Source: Stenopsyche tienmushanensis (Eukaryota > Arthropoda > Insecta > Trichoptera > Stenopsychidae). From it: a stretch of 64,000 nt of DNA. Shown here one piece after another: positions 56,001-64,000 of this stretch. The notes below the pieces were generated by a model. The model saw only the letters and a list, made by a program, of their open reading frames with translations, did no database searches and had not been told where the DNA came from. The stretch's first letter is position 1. Every line of letters starts with the position of its first letter. The stretch lies in the NCBI GenBank assembly GCA_008973525.1, contig WACJ01000331.1, forward strand, positions 124,001 through 188,000, read 5' to 3'. The position numbers were made by a program, and so were the translations under genes.

Positions 56001-56383
56001 ACAGCATTTTCCGCCACCTTCCAGCCTGCAATGCTGTCCGCGATCTGGCGGCTGGCCAGCGTGATGTCGATGTGGCTGGATCCTCTGGAACCGGCGAAAG
56101 TAGGCGGGCTATTCGGATCGTTGATGACCGTTAGGCCTCTGCCGAGAATGAACTCTTCGACCGCTTTGTTCCTGCGGTTCCTTTTTCCACATCTGATCCG
56201 TTTGGTGGGGGGACCCCATAGCGTTGACGTGGCGTTTGCATCCACTCCTAAGATTATTTTGTCGCTTTGGCTAGATTCCAGGAGTATCAGTGCGTCCTTG
56301 AGGTTCTCGATCATGGCGTCCGGCTCCTCCGAGTACTGGAAGTAGGCGGTTATCACGTGTATGGATTCTGTTCCCATGCTTAA
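53058..56383 (-). mobile_element. R1-clade LINE copy A (5'-truncated, otherwise open)
   Basis: Begins in the endonuclease immediately after the 28S motif at 56384-56394 and ends with a 3' UTR of about 370 bp and a T tail. Length 3326 bp. It is the best-preserved LINE in the window; the missing 5' part is represented by copy C. Confidence 0.93.
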
Positions 56384-56620
56384 GTAGGTTAGGGAAGTCG
56401 GCAAGTTGGATCCGTAACTTCGGGATAAGGATTGGCTCTGAGGGCCGTGGCGTGTCGGGCCTGGTCGGGAAGGGGGCATCGTTCGAGACGCGGAGGAAAC
56501 CTCGAGTATGTCATCAAGGCCCACTCTTTCCGAGAGTTCGGCTGGGACATCAGAAATCAAAATCTTCGGGTCAGAAGTTGCAGCCAGAGAAGTCACAGCG
56601 AGAGAAGTCATAGAGACCAA
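53432..56620 (-). CDS. R1-clade ORF2 (truncated endonuclease, RT, zinc motif) in a chimeric open frame
   Basis: The 1062-codon frame has three origins. Residues 1-50 come from another LINE ORF1, about 51-79 translate antisense 28S rRNA, and from about 80 it is R1-clade ORF2. Endonuclease C-terminal half: IILGVDANATSTLWGPP, SSHIDITLASRQIADS, SSDHNLITF. RT: KTPGPDRLDGMIIKRGYRAF, FGFRPGRSTVDAIN, FLDVQGAFDNAWWPMI, KGCPQGSVLGPLLWNILLDD and catalytic YADD at residues 677-680. C-terminus: GHGHFSAHL and CPCTAPSMDAEHILWSC, then SSI and stop. No R1-type RNase H is expected or seen. The frame is uninterrupted, suggesting recent insertion. Loss of the endonuclease N-terminus makes autonomous activity unlikely. 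Confidence 0.9.
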   Translation of the reverse strand: MVSMTSLAVTSLAATSDPKILISDVPAELSERVGLDDILEVSSASRTMPPSRPGPTRHGPQSQSLSRSYGSNLPTSLTYLSMGTESIHVITAYFQYSEEPDAMIENLKDALILLESSQSDKIILGVDANATSTLWGPPTKRIRCGKRNRRNKAVEEFILGRGLTVINDPNSPPTFAGSRGSSHIDITLASRQIADSIAGWKVAENAVSSDHNLITFQINTSNNMGEGNKTAIPRRFKSRKNIEELDEPISAKMSELDCLEICKNEGPGRAAERLNAAIIEAAEEGLGRAKDARTRQPPWWSKELSLQRSLVRRARRKWQEAKKASSWNEVQLRLERARLGAEYRKSIGAAKARTWREFVTEQSKTGPWGPAYKAISMGRKKVSSGIRDPNTGEVATSIIQSVNLLIEILLPHDRTEDDLPIHSLIRGEDDSMYGGPDADPPDGEEIEDCIKFLNPKKTPGPDRLDGMIIKRGYRAFDVDLCTIYRECFNRGIFPKCWKTGLAVMLPKLNSNKPPCDPKAYRIIVLLPILGKVLEKIIASRMNLVFEGTNPLSERQFGFRPGRSTVDAINAVMNIAETSRKKYVYAIFLDVQGAFDNAWWPMILLKLKKSGVQPNIVALIRSYLSEREIIAQAGGRVIQRRLTKGCPQGSVLGPLLWNILLDDVFEIQLPTGCELFAYADDLTMTVEGTSIKEVENKAETAVGLLENWTKLNKLAFSPGKSTGICIKKGTNPGTRPPKIIMGGHRIPIVNEATYLGVTIGRGGTFARNVETAAEKAINTFGKMSRMCGADWGLSGKNMKIAYHAIYVSIITYGAGAWAHRLGGVAAATKKMLSAQRAPLLKLTGAYRTTATSSLPVLAGVLPMDLQLQVTASIYRWRKKLQIRVGDSILTEDERSEMMFKDDIKKWAMEAAIKAWQKRWANCNKGRFVYQFFPSVSCRLRYKWFAPNHWNSQFISGHGHFSAHLLGLRLASRSDCPCTAPSMDAEHILWSCEGMGAEREALLRRIRGPCEGPVGYRDLVARPGAFSAFNVFCMSFGAKCATGGYYEKHWHAPGDIVVNPASSI
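56384..56472 (+). rRNA. 28S rRNA fragment (R1-element target site)
   Basis: GTAGGTTAGGGAAGTCGGCA, then TTGGATCCGTAACTTCGGGA, TAAGGATTGGCTCTGAGG and GTGTCGGGCCTGGTCGGGAA follow the strongly conserved eukaryotic 28S segment (animal form GTAGGTAAGGGAAGTCGGC...GATCCGTAACTTCGGGATAAGG). Only about 89 bp are present; 28S homology stops where LINE ORF1 sequence begins at about 56473. It is a dispersed fragment, not a functional rRNA gene. It identifies the sequence bordering the R1 array. Confidence 0.9.
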
Positions 56621-57520
56621 CGGCTAATCGCCGCTAGCCATCTAAAATTTTACGAGCACAGTCCTCGTTATCTGGTACAATGATAACACAGCCATTCTTG
56701 GCTGCGATTGTCCGTTTGATAAGAAGTCCTCTTGCAGGATTAATAATGTCCTTTAACGTTTTCATGATAGTTGCAAATGACTTGTCGGCATTCGCGTCCG
56801 CTGGGCGGATCATTATAGTCGGCTTGCTCGGAGTCAACCAGGTATGGTCTCTAGATGCGGATTGCGGAATCCTTCGAGAGTTTTTTAGTGGTGGAAAGAA
56901 TGATGCCGGTAATGTTGCATTAGGAATCGGATTCTTGTATCTAACAAGGACAATGTTAGATGCAAGATCTTTGAAAGCGTCAATCAGTGCCACGGCCTCG
57001 ATTTTCTTGTCGACGAGTAGACGGTTCTTTGTGTCATTAAGGATGCCACATATCTGCTCGTGTAGAGATTGCGCTGTCTTCGATACTGCTTGGTAGTCCA
57101 TTTTGTTGATAGTCGGATCATGGATGGGAGAGGAAGATGACGTAAAGAGTCCCGGGATGCTGTTCGCATCAGGCAAGTTAATATCGGTGACGTCTGATAT
57201 CCCGACAGGGGACTGTGCGTCTTCCACCACAATGGTGTCAAATTTGCGGCAACACGGCTTTTCTCGCCGGAGAAGTTAACCTTTCCGGGTCTAAGTTTGA
57301 AGTTGTGGTCATCGGTGAGCGCTGGAGTGCGCCTTTTGACACGAAGGGGGTCAGGGCCGGCGTTGAAAGATCAGTAGTAGGAGGCTGCGGAGAAAGCACA
57401 GTGACCTGTTGCACCGACGACGCGGTGACGTCCATGGATGTGGAAAAATGAGCCCCGGAGGGCGAGGCAGTGGTCTGCTTCTGCTTTTTTTAGGCGATTG
57501 TTTGACCATGGTGATGCAAT
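56473..57520 (-). pseudogene. ORF1 (gag-like) of another LINE, frameshifted and 3'-truncated
   Basis: Pieces in order: MVKQSPKKSRSRPLP (start about 57513), QQVTVLSPQPPTTDLSTPAL, then MVEDAQSPVGISDVTD (57230) with KTAQSLHEQICGILNDTKNR, KPTIMIRPADANADKSFATI, GCVIIVPDNEDCARKILDG. After a frameshift comes DPKILISDVPAELSERVGLD (56580-56510). The tandem RRM-like layout resembles ORF1 of R1/I-type LINEs but is not the ORF1 of copy C. Zinc knuckles are absent because the sequence is replaced by the 28S fragment. Confidence 0.7.
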
Positions 57521-57669
57521 AGTGTATTTATTAATCGAAAGGTGATTGGTAATGGTAATACTCACGCCGTAGTTACCGAAATACCCTAAACTCTTTTGCA
57601 TTGCTCTTTCAGTTGTTGAGTTGAGCGAACGCATTTCAATCTTAGTGCATCTTTTTCTATTATACATCT

Positions 57670-58768
57670 AAGTATACATATATTATTAAAAACTATAAAA
57701 AGCATTAAACATTTCCCTTGCTGTGTAAAGATTTACATACACATGCACATAATAAATTATTTTTTATTCTTCTAAAGAAGCTGCCAAATCGCGAAAATTC
57801 TTAAGATATATAAGTTATCCTGAATTACATTCTTCTTGTTTCTCAAGCCATTTTATGACGGCATTTTTAGATAATTAACCTTTATTTAATATTTATTTTA
57901 CAAAATAAACGTACCTATATTACACGAAAATTTACATTTATAAACTTAAAATTAAGTTTTGGATTCATTTCCTCATCTCAATTACAAGCTGAATTGTTAT
58001 GTTCCTGAATTTTTGCATAGCTGTTCCAACCTTCTTTTTAATTTTGCACTCCGTCAATTTTGCTTACTATTTATATTTCATAATAACAATTCTGGTGTGT
58101 GTTAATATTTTTCTGATTCTTAATTTCATATATCGTAATGTATTTTTTATACAAATACTTATATTTTCCAACGAACTTCATATTTTTGCATTTTAATCAT
58201 ATTTCATAATAATGAAACTGTTTACGCCTAATTACGCCAGACTTGTTATTTCCCATTGTAAAATTGACATGTGCCCATAATTGCAAATGGGCAATTGTCT
58301 GGATATAAATATTGGTCGCTTAGACGTTAGCGAGCACTCTTGACTCTTTACTCATTTCGCTTGGACTCACCTCACGTCACTCTCTTCGATATCGATTTAA
58401 ACTTATAATTCATTACGACAGCTTTATGACATCTGGTCGTTGTCGTATTTATACATTGTTGTATTGTAAAAACGTATAATAAACTATCTCCAGAATACAA
58501 TTATTTGATTTACAAGAAGATATCACCTAAAATTTACGCAAAGACAAGGAATCAACCTGCCTACAAAAAAGTTTATAACAGAATTCTGGCATATAATGTA
58601 TTTTATTATCTATTATATTTTATCTAATATATAAAAATTAATATATCTTCGTTGTTGTTGTTGTTGTTCGTATGTAATGCGTTGCCATACAGTATATCAG
58701 ATTGCGATAAAACTTCGTTCATTTATTGCTAAGGAGTAACTTGTACTTACGCGAGTAACATGGGTATA
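57670..58768. other. A/T-rich interval, nothing recognised
   Basis: Contains a (GTT)6 microsatellite near 58652 and no convincing frame. 58300-58400 is slightly GC-richer but without identified motif. Confidence 0.5.
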
Positions 58769-58772
58769 GTTT

Positions 58773-59443
58773 TGAAACGTAGGGGGCCGCTGACTATAGG
58801 CACCCCTGCGTTCCTTCGTAGATGCAGCGGATGCTGCGTTATCCGGATCGCGGAACCCGGATCCAAAGGTCACTCGAAAGTTAGCGTTTCGTAACGTTAG
58901 TCTGGGCCACGAGGACGGCGCCGGTGAACTACGGATAATTGTCAGGATTCTTTAAAGGGATGGGGATGTTCTGCTCGTCGAAGATCGTGGAAGAAGAAGA
59001 TGAATCCAAAGACTGTCTGTCAGCTCAACGCATTTATTTGTATAAAATGCGGAGCGCACAGTCGTGGATGGCAATGACGTGTGATGAAAATCAGTCAGAC
59101 GAAGTGCGGCGAGAATGGCGATGTATACGGAGGCTTCTACGGAACAATCTCCGAAGAGATGTTCCTCGGGCAAGGCCTAGAATTGAACTAATATCTCCGT
59201 GATACTTCTGCAGAGGGTCTCATTTGTACCTGGCAATTGAAGCCAAGCACCCTTTCTTATCTCTGCAACCGACGCCAGCGTCCTTATCTACAACGGCGTC
59301 GATTCAGCCCTTATAGCGGTACTTTTTACGCGCATCCTCTGGAAGCCACGTGTTTCGACCGTATGGACTGGCAACGGCGGAATCCCATGGATTTCGCCGC
59401 ATGTACTCTATATTTAGTAATTTAATTATGCCTCCACGCTACA
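58773..59443. mobile_element. solo LTR, copy 2, 4-bp target duplication
   Basis: Same LTR family as 49879-50543 (671 bp), starting TGAAACGTAGGGGGCCGCTG (one base altered from TGTAACG) and ending GCCTCCACGCTACA. Target duplication GTTT at 58769-58772 and 59444-59447. TATA-like TATAAAATG at 59041. No coding sequence. Confidence 0.93.
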
Positions 59444-59847
59444 GTTTAATATACAAAAATTAGAATTTGTCCGTATTTTATGCGCTGCCATACCGTTCAT
59501 TCGATTTTATTTTTTATCGGTACCGATATTTATTATCGGATGATTTCAAAATCATTTAAACAACTTTTTAAAAATAATCCTAAATTAAAATACAAAATAC
59601 TAAAATAATCACTCCATTAGAAAGTTTTACTAAGAAATAAAAAGATTAAAAACACATTAACAGGGTTAGACAAAATTGATAATATAGATATTATATCTTT
59701 CCACGAAAACTTTCAATGTTTGCCTGCAAATCGGTTATTATCCCACTTTATGGAAATTTCCAAAGGTAATTACATCACCGATAGGGAAAGGTTAAAGAAT
59801 GCTTAATCTATGTTTTTTTACAAATTATTTTAGTTTTACCATAATCA

Positions 59848-60246
59848 TTGGCAGAAATGGCAGAAAAATATATTTCCGATGAAGAGTTACTTAAAATTTT
59901 GCAAGGCTTCGATAGCGACAATGACAGTGACAGCGATATTGAGATCGAAGATTGTAACATATCTGACAAACCAAACGTAACAATTTTAAGAAGATGGAGA
60001 GGGATAGTTTTAATATATTTTATAAGATATATGGGAAAAGAAACAGAAGAAATGTCTGCACCATCGGTTTCTCGTAAAAGAGCAAGATGCAATTTTTGTT
60101 CGCGAAACGAAGACAGAAAGATGCTTCTTCAATGTTATGTAAAAAATCTATATGCACCCTCCATAGAGTACAAAAAACGACATTATTTTGTAACGACTGT
60201 TAATAATTTGCAACAACTCATTTATTATAATTTAGTGATATTTTAA
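59848..60246 (+). CDS. internally deleted piggyBac transposase, intact 132-codon frame
   Basis: The N-terminus MAEMAEKYISDEELLKILQG followed by the acidic SDNDSDSDIEIEDC is typical of piggyBac transposases. At about residue 78 it passes to a C-terminal cysteine-rich segment RARCNFCSRNEDRKMLLQCY that lacks the last expected cysteines. The whole catalytic core is missing, yet the frame has no stop. It may be a non-autonomous relic or could express a small DNA-binding protein. TTAA-like ends were not securely placed; TTAACCTTTTCGTCAC (inverse, about 60680) is a candidate right end. Confidence 0.65.
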   Translation: MAEMAEKYISDEELLKILQGFDSDNDSDSDIEIEDCNISDKPNVTILRRWRGIVLIYFIRYMGKETEEMSAPSVSRKRARCNFCSRNEDRKMLLQCYVKNLYAPSIEYKKRHYFVTTVNNLQQLIYYNLVIF

Positions 60247-60563
60247 TTTGTTATAAAAATAATATGTATATTTTTATTAAAGCTAATGTAAAAATAAATA
60301 CATTATAATATAGTATGCATATTTATGTAAAATATATCGTTTTTTATTTTAAAAATTAATTCCGTAACAAACATTTAAAATGTTATGTATACTTTGCAAA
60401 CGATCTGTAGCTTGAGAGTGTGATTCACCGTGCAGGCAGAGCTTTCATTCGAGAACATGATCTTTTGGTGACACTATGTCGCTGTTTGCTGTTATTTTTC
60501 CTAAATTTTGATCAGATTTCGATTAAATGTCGTAATTTATGATGAAATATTATAATTAAGAAG

Positions 60564-60607
60564 AAAGGTACCCTCTTTAAAATAAGTTTGTGTTTCAAAT
60601 AGCCTAT
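60564..60607. repeat. short repeat shared with 25883-25925 (inverted)
   Basis: AAAGGTACCCTCTTT and AGTTTGTGTTTCAAATAGCC, the inverse of the sequence next to the RpLP0 fragment. Confidence 0.55.
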
Positions 60608-60829
60608 ATTTTAACTTAAAATTCTTGGGGTCACTTACTTCCCTCCTCGGATCGCAAAATTCATTTCTGAACATTGTGACGAAAAGGTTAAGTTTATATA
60701 GAATCATACTAGACTAAGACAATTTGAAGTTTATATAGAATCCAGTTAGAACAAGCAAAATTAATTTTATTAGGATAAGCTCAGATAGAAAAAAAATAAA
60801 ATAAAATAATTACCTAAACAATTTAAAAA

Positions 60830-62105
60830 CAAATAAAACAATAACATACATTTGAGCAAATACATTTAATGGGAAAGTTGGTTTTGCATGGTTTTAGAGG
60901 GTTTGGATAAGTTTGGCTCATAACTTGTTGTTTTAAGTTTCAAACACAACTCTAAATTTTCATTTGTTAGTTGGATTCTTACTTTACTTTTAATTATATT
61001 CATGCAAGAAAACGCTTGCTTGTACGAATATGTCGATCCGAAGATAGTCAGCATTCCAAATGCCAAATTTTTCACCTCACTGTAGCATTCTGGAAGACTA
61101 TTCCATGCGTCGAATATAAGTGCCTCAACTCACGGCATTTCTTTTAAAGCTTAACGTACATACATTTCAGGATCTCCAACTCTTCCAACTTCCACAAACA
61201 ACAACACTCCACAAAGCTTTACTTTTTAAATCGATCAATTGCATTTCTAGAGATTCAGTATCTCAAAGGCTCAATGTAGATTTCGTTATTTGTGTTGAGA
61301 GGACTTACTATGAATGCTAGAATGGTTTTGTTGGATTTGAATTGCTGAAATCTGTCAGCAAATTCATCTTTATTTTTTTTTTATAACTGCGCTGAAGTAA
61401 TTCGTATCAACAATCGCACTGGTTTTAGTGCGATATTGCTTTAGAAAATGAAAATGAAGTTATTAACCACTCTGAATATCTTCTGCAAAAGTAATTGATT
61501 TTTCATCGAAACAAATCAACTCTTCTGCCAAAACACAAGCTGGGTTTCCTTTTCCTTGCAGTTTTAGATTCAGATAATTTAATTTCGCCGTGATATCCAC
61601 CATAAAGTAAAATTTTTGCAACCATTTGTCGTTCTCTAATTCAGGGTGATTAAATGCCTTTTTCGTTGAGGAATGTGTTTATTTCATTCAAGCACAAAGC
61701 AAAACGTTTCCACACCTTTCCTTTGGATTGCCATCACACTTTCTTGTAAAGAAGGAGGTGGGAATACTAAGTGTCCATTTCATTTAAGAATTCTTTAAAC
61801 TGACGATGGTAGAGTGCTTTTGACAAGATGCTTTTAACAATCTTGATTGCCAAATTCATGACTTCAACTATTTCGGTCGGAAATTTTTGGGCACAAAGCG
61901 CTTCTTGGTGTATTATGCAGTGAAATGTAAGTACATATTTCGTGGTTTATTTTGCTCTGAAGAAACGTTATTGTCCCTTTATTTTTTCCTGTCATACTTC
62001 TGGCTCCATCAGTTGCTATCGAAACGATTTTATTTAAATCGATCTTATTATCTTCGAGTCATTTATGCACATTATTCGCTTTATCTTCCCCTCTAGTTTT
62101 TTCCC
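60830..62105 (-). pseudogene. hAT transposase C-terminal half (second copy of the 14339 family)
   Basis: Matches 14755-15960 in order. The dimerisation block LTIFGSTYSYKQAFSCMNII then SNENLELCLKLKTTSYEP-like sequence is at 61075-60866. The [12 protein letters not shown] segment lies at about 61640-61600, and the sequence around the first catalytic region ends at about 62100, where an unrelated LINE begins. No 5' half, terminal repeats or intact frame. Confidence 0.85.
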
Positions 62106-62150
62106 TCAAGCTTTTTGCAAGCGATATCAATAAGTCATTAAATTGAGGAG

Positions 62151-62830
62151 ATGATATCAACAATAGATGAAGTGACGGAATACATTGGCACACACCCCAC
62201 CGTCCACAGCCCAATCAAAAAGGCAATGAGCAGGCTGATTACATGTGCCAGAAGGCTGGCTGAGGCGGCATACAGCACTAAAGACGCTGCCACTGAAAAG
62301 GCTGAAAAGGCAGCAAAACACAGCAGCACTCAAATGGAAAGACGAAATGCTGAGGGAGGCACTAAAAGTGCGAGTACCCAGACGCGTGCGCAGCAACAGC
62401 CTGCATCATTACAGGAGGGAACCTGGGTTGACGTGGTCAACAAGATAAAAAGGCAGAAACAAACAAAAAACCACGATGAAAGGACCTGCCAGGACAGTCA
62501 TCAACAGAGGCCGCATATAAATAGGGAGATATCAAGGGCTGGTAATAGAGAAACAGATACCAGGAAAATAGACCGCAAGGATAAAACTTAAAACGAAAAG
62601 AACAGGCTGAGAACGACGGATGTCTTGGTGATAACCACCAAGGAAGGCTCTGAAGACGCCAAAATAAAAACAGCTAAGTACTCTGCAGCCGAGCTCAACG
62701 TCGACAACATGGTCCACAGCATAGGAAGCAAGAAGAACTGGACCCTTTGGCGCAACTACGTAGAAGAGATTATGAGCGCCAAAGAGGGCAGTGAGAGAGA
62801 GAGACACAGAGCGCCTCTCCGACAATAGAA
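62151..62830 (+). pseudogene. LINE ORF1 (gag-like) fragment
   Basis: ATG at 62151: MISTIDEVTEYIGTHPTVHS, an Ala/Lys-rich helical segment with AEKAAKHSSTQMERR, and TWVDVVNKIKRQKQT (to 62591). After a frameshift comes RTTDVLVITTKEGSEDAKIK with LNVDNMVHSIG (62610-62730). The layout (basic low-complexity N-terminus, then an RRM-like start) resembles ORF1 of R1/I-type LINEs. Zinc knuckles and ORF2 are absent. From 62840 to 63090 nothing is recognised. Confidence 0.5.
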
Positions 62831-63092
62831 TAGGGCCAATCACTTAAGGTCAGATTACCTGTCCTGAAGCAATGTGGAAAACAATACCAGGGGAACAGAG
62901 AAGGACAAGGGGGGGCTTAGTGGGTACGCACGACCGATCAATCGTGAATCCTACACTACCCAGATTCTCTGGGTGTCTTGTGAAGATTTCTCGCCCACAG
63001 AAATAAAGGTAAAATAAATAAATTAACATTATTTTTATTCTGACATTTGGTCTCCACTTTATTATATTTAAGTTTTGAATATTTTCTTGCAG

Positions 63093-64000
63093 ATCTATTT
63101 GTGAGAAGTTTAATGTCGGTAGAGCAACAGCTGTAAGCCTGCGAAGGGTGACTTGCGCACTTCATTGTCTGGCTCCGCGTTTTATTTGGTGGCCAAAAGG
63201 AGAAACAGTAAAAGAAGTTATGAACCAGTTTGAACGGTTTAGTGCATTCCCTAAAGTTATTGGTGCAATTGATGGAACTCATATAAGAATTAAAGCTCCA
63301 GTACATACAGTCCTATGTAAATAGAAAAAGTTATCATTCTATTCAAGTACAGGTAATTAACGTATTATTTATGTGCATATATGTAGTTGTGAAAGACGTG
63401 TAACGTCATTATTATATACCAGCTAGAATATATATACTATACTATATATATACTTTAATGGTGTATCAATCGTTTTATGTAAATATTTTAAAGAGAGCTT
63501 TTGTTGTTAATATTATATTAATGATGAACCTATCTTGTGGTTTGAATCCCACTTGTGTTGATTTAGTAAGGTGCAACCGAGGCAAAAAATTCTTATACTC
63601 TATAATAAATTAATTTCTAAAATGCATACTTACTCTTAGTGTAATACAATTAGTTCAAGGTATTTCAATTTGTATGTTTTGTTCCAGGCTGCTTGTACAC
63701 AGAACCTTATGTTCACAAGCGTGTTAGCTGGTAATGCAGGATGTGTACATGATGCTCGTGTCTTTTGGTTATTTTCAGTATAGCAATATATTGAGACACC
63801 GGGAGAATATTTTCCTTCAGATTCTCATATCGTTGGTGATGCAGCATATGGAATACATCCGTGTATTATGACACCGCTTAGAGATAATGGACATCTAACA
63901 GTGAAACAGAAAAAATTCAACTTTTGCCTGTCATCAGCAAGAATATAAAAAAAAGAGCATTTGGATTGTGGAAGGGACATTGGCGTTGGATTCTAGACTG
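63093..64000 (+). pseudogene. Harbinger (PIF) transposase with one intron, runs off the window
   Basis: Exon 1 follows a TTTTCTTGCAG acceptor-like tract at 63092. It reads ICEKFNVGRATAV, RFIWWPKGETVKEVMNQFER and FPKVIGAIDGTHIRIKAP (first catalytic Asp in AIDGTH), then one frameshift and SYVNRKSYHSIQVQ. The intron is 63353-63687. Exon 2 continues AACTQNLMFTSVLAGNAGCV, HDARVFW, HIVGDAAYGIHPCIMTPLRD (second Asp), KKFNFCLSSAR and, after another frameshift, KKRAFGLWKGHWRW. The usual catalytic Glu before RAFG is replaced by Lys. DDE_Tnp_4 family; it also needs a Myb-like partner, not seen here. Confidence 0.85.
63353..63687 (+). other. predicted intron in Harbinger transposase
   Basis: GTAATT at 63353 and TTTTGTTCCAG ending at 63687. 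Removing 335 bp joins HSIQVQ to AACTQNLMF in frame, exactly the expected protein order. Confidence 0.75.

Noticed and set aside
63528..63560. tRNA or tRNA-derived SINE: GGTTTGAATCCCAC resembles a Pol III B box.
   Set aside because: No A box or cloverleaf could be drawn upstream at the right distance, and it lies within the Harbinger intron.

Overview
The window is eukaryotic, A+T-rich and almost entirely transposable-element sequence. No intact host gene is visible. A short 28S rRNA fragment of arthropod type, the 5' coding end of ribosomal protein P0 (RpLP0), and the mix of R1-clade LINEs, Jockey, piggyBac, many hAT lineages, pogo/Tigger, Harbinger and Helitron together point to an insect. 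A hymenopteran such as an ant is my guess only.

Layout. 1-13,000: decayed hAT copies (CGGBP1-like, BED-finger and KIAA1586-like), a Tigger fragment, a 132-bp snap-back palindrome, a Helitron helicase with a CTAG end, and three copies of an unassigned repeat. 13,800-17,400: a piggyBac copy split by a complete 2.35-kb hAT with 8-bp target duplications. 17,700-25,500: more hAT remnants and a piggyBac transposase split by a 3.1-kb hAT-type element. 25,797-25,877: an RpLP0 fragment. 28,630-30,959: a complete Tigger/pogo element carrying a 310-bp hAT MITE. 31,300-36,400: hAT and Tigger remnants, a 71-bp TTAA MITE, three tandem exon-like modules of 62-63 nt, and an 82-bp solo 3' end of an R1 element. 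37,716-39,700: a hAT copy split by a small Tigger whose empty site survives at bases 189-190. 39,780-40,800: two diverged GC-rich promoter-like modules.

41,351-57,520 is the most striking part. One R1-clade LINE (41,351-47,487) is split by a Jockey LINE, which holds a piggyBac element, which holds a palindromic MITE. Next to it, three R1-clade copies (C, B, A) lie head to tail on the minus strand. Each has GTAGGTTAGGG at its 5' junction, and each complete 3' end carries 28-30 T (sense strand) followed by the same motif. At the outer edge the motif runs into 89 bp of 28S rRNA, so the array records repeated insertion into one 28S site. The site is not the canonical R1 or R2 site and the elements are antisense to the rRNA. 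Copy A still has an open endonuclease-RT frame.

57,670-64,000: two solo LTRs of one family (one inside R1 copy C, one at 58,773), an internally deleted piggyBac ORF, a second copy of the GTF2IRD2-like hAT, a LINE ORF1 fragment, and a Harbinger transposase with a recognisable intron that runs off the end. Coding remnants are mostly frameshifted; R1 copies A and B and the 558-codon RT frame are the youngest-looking.
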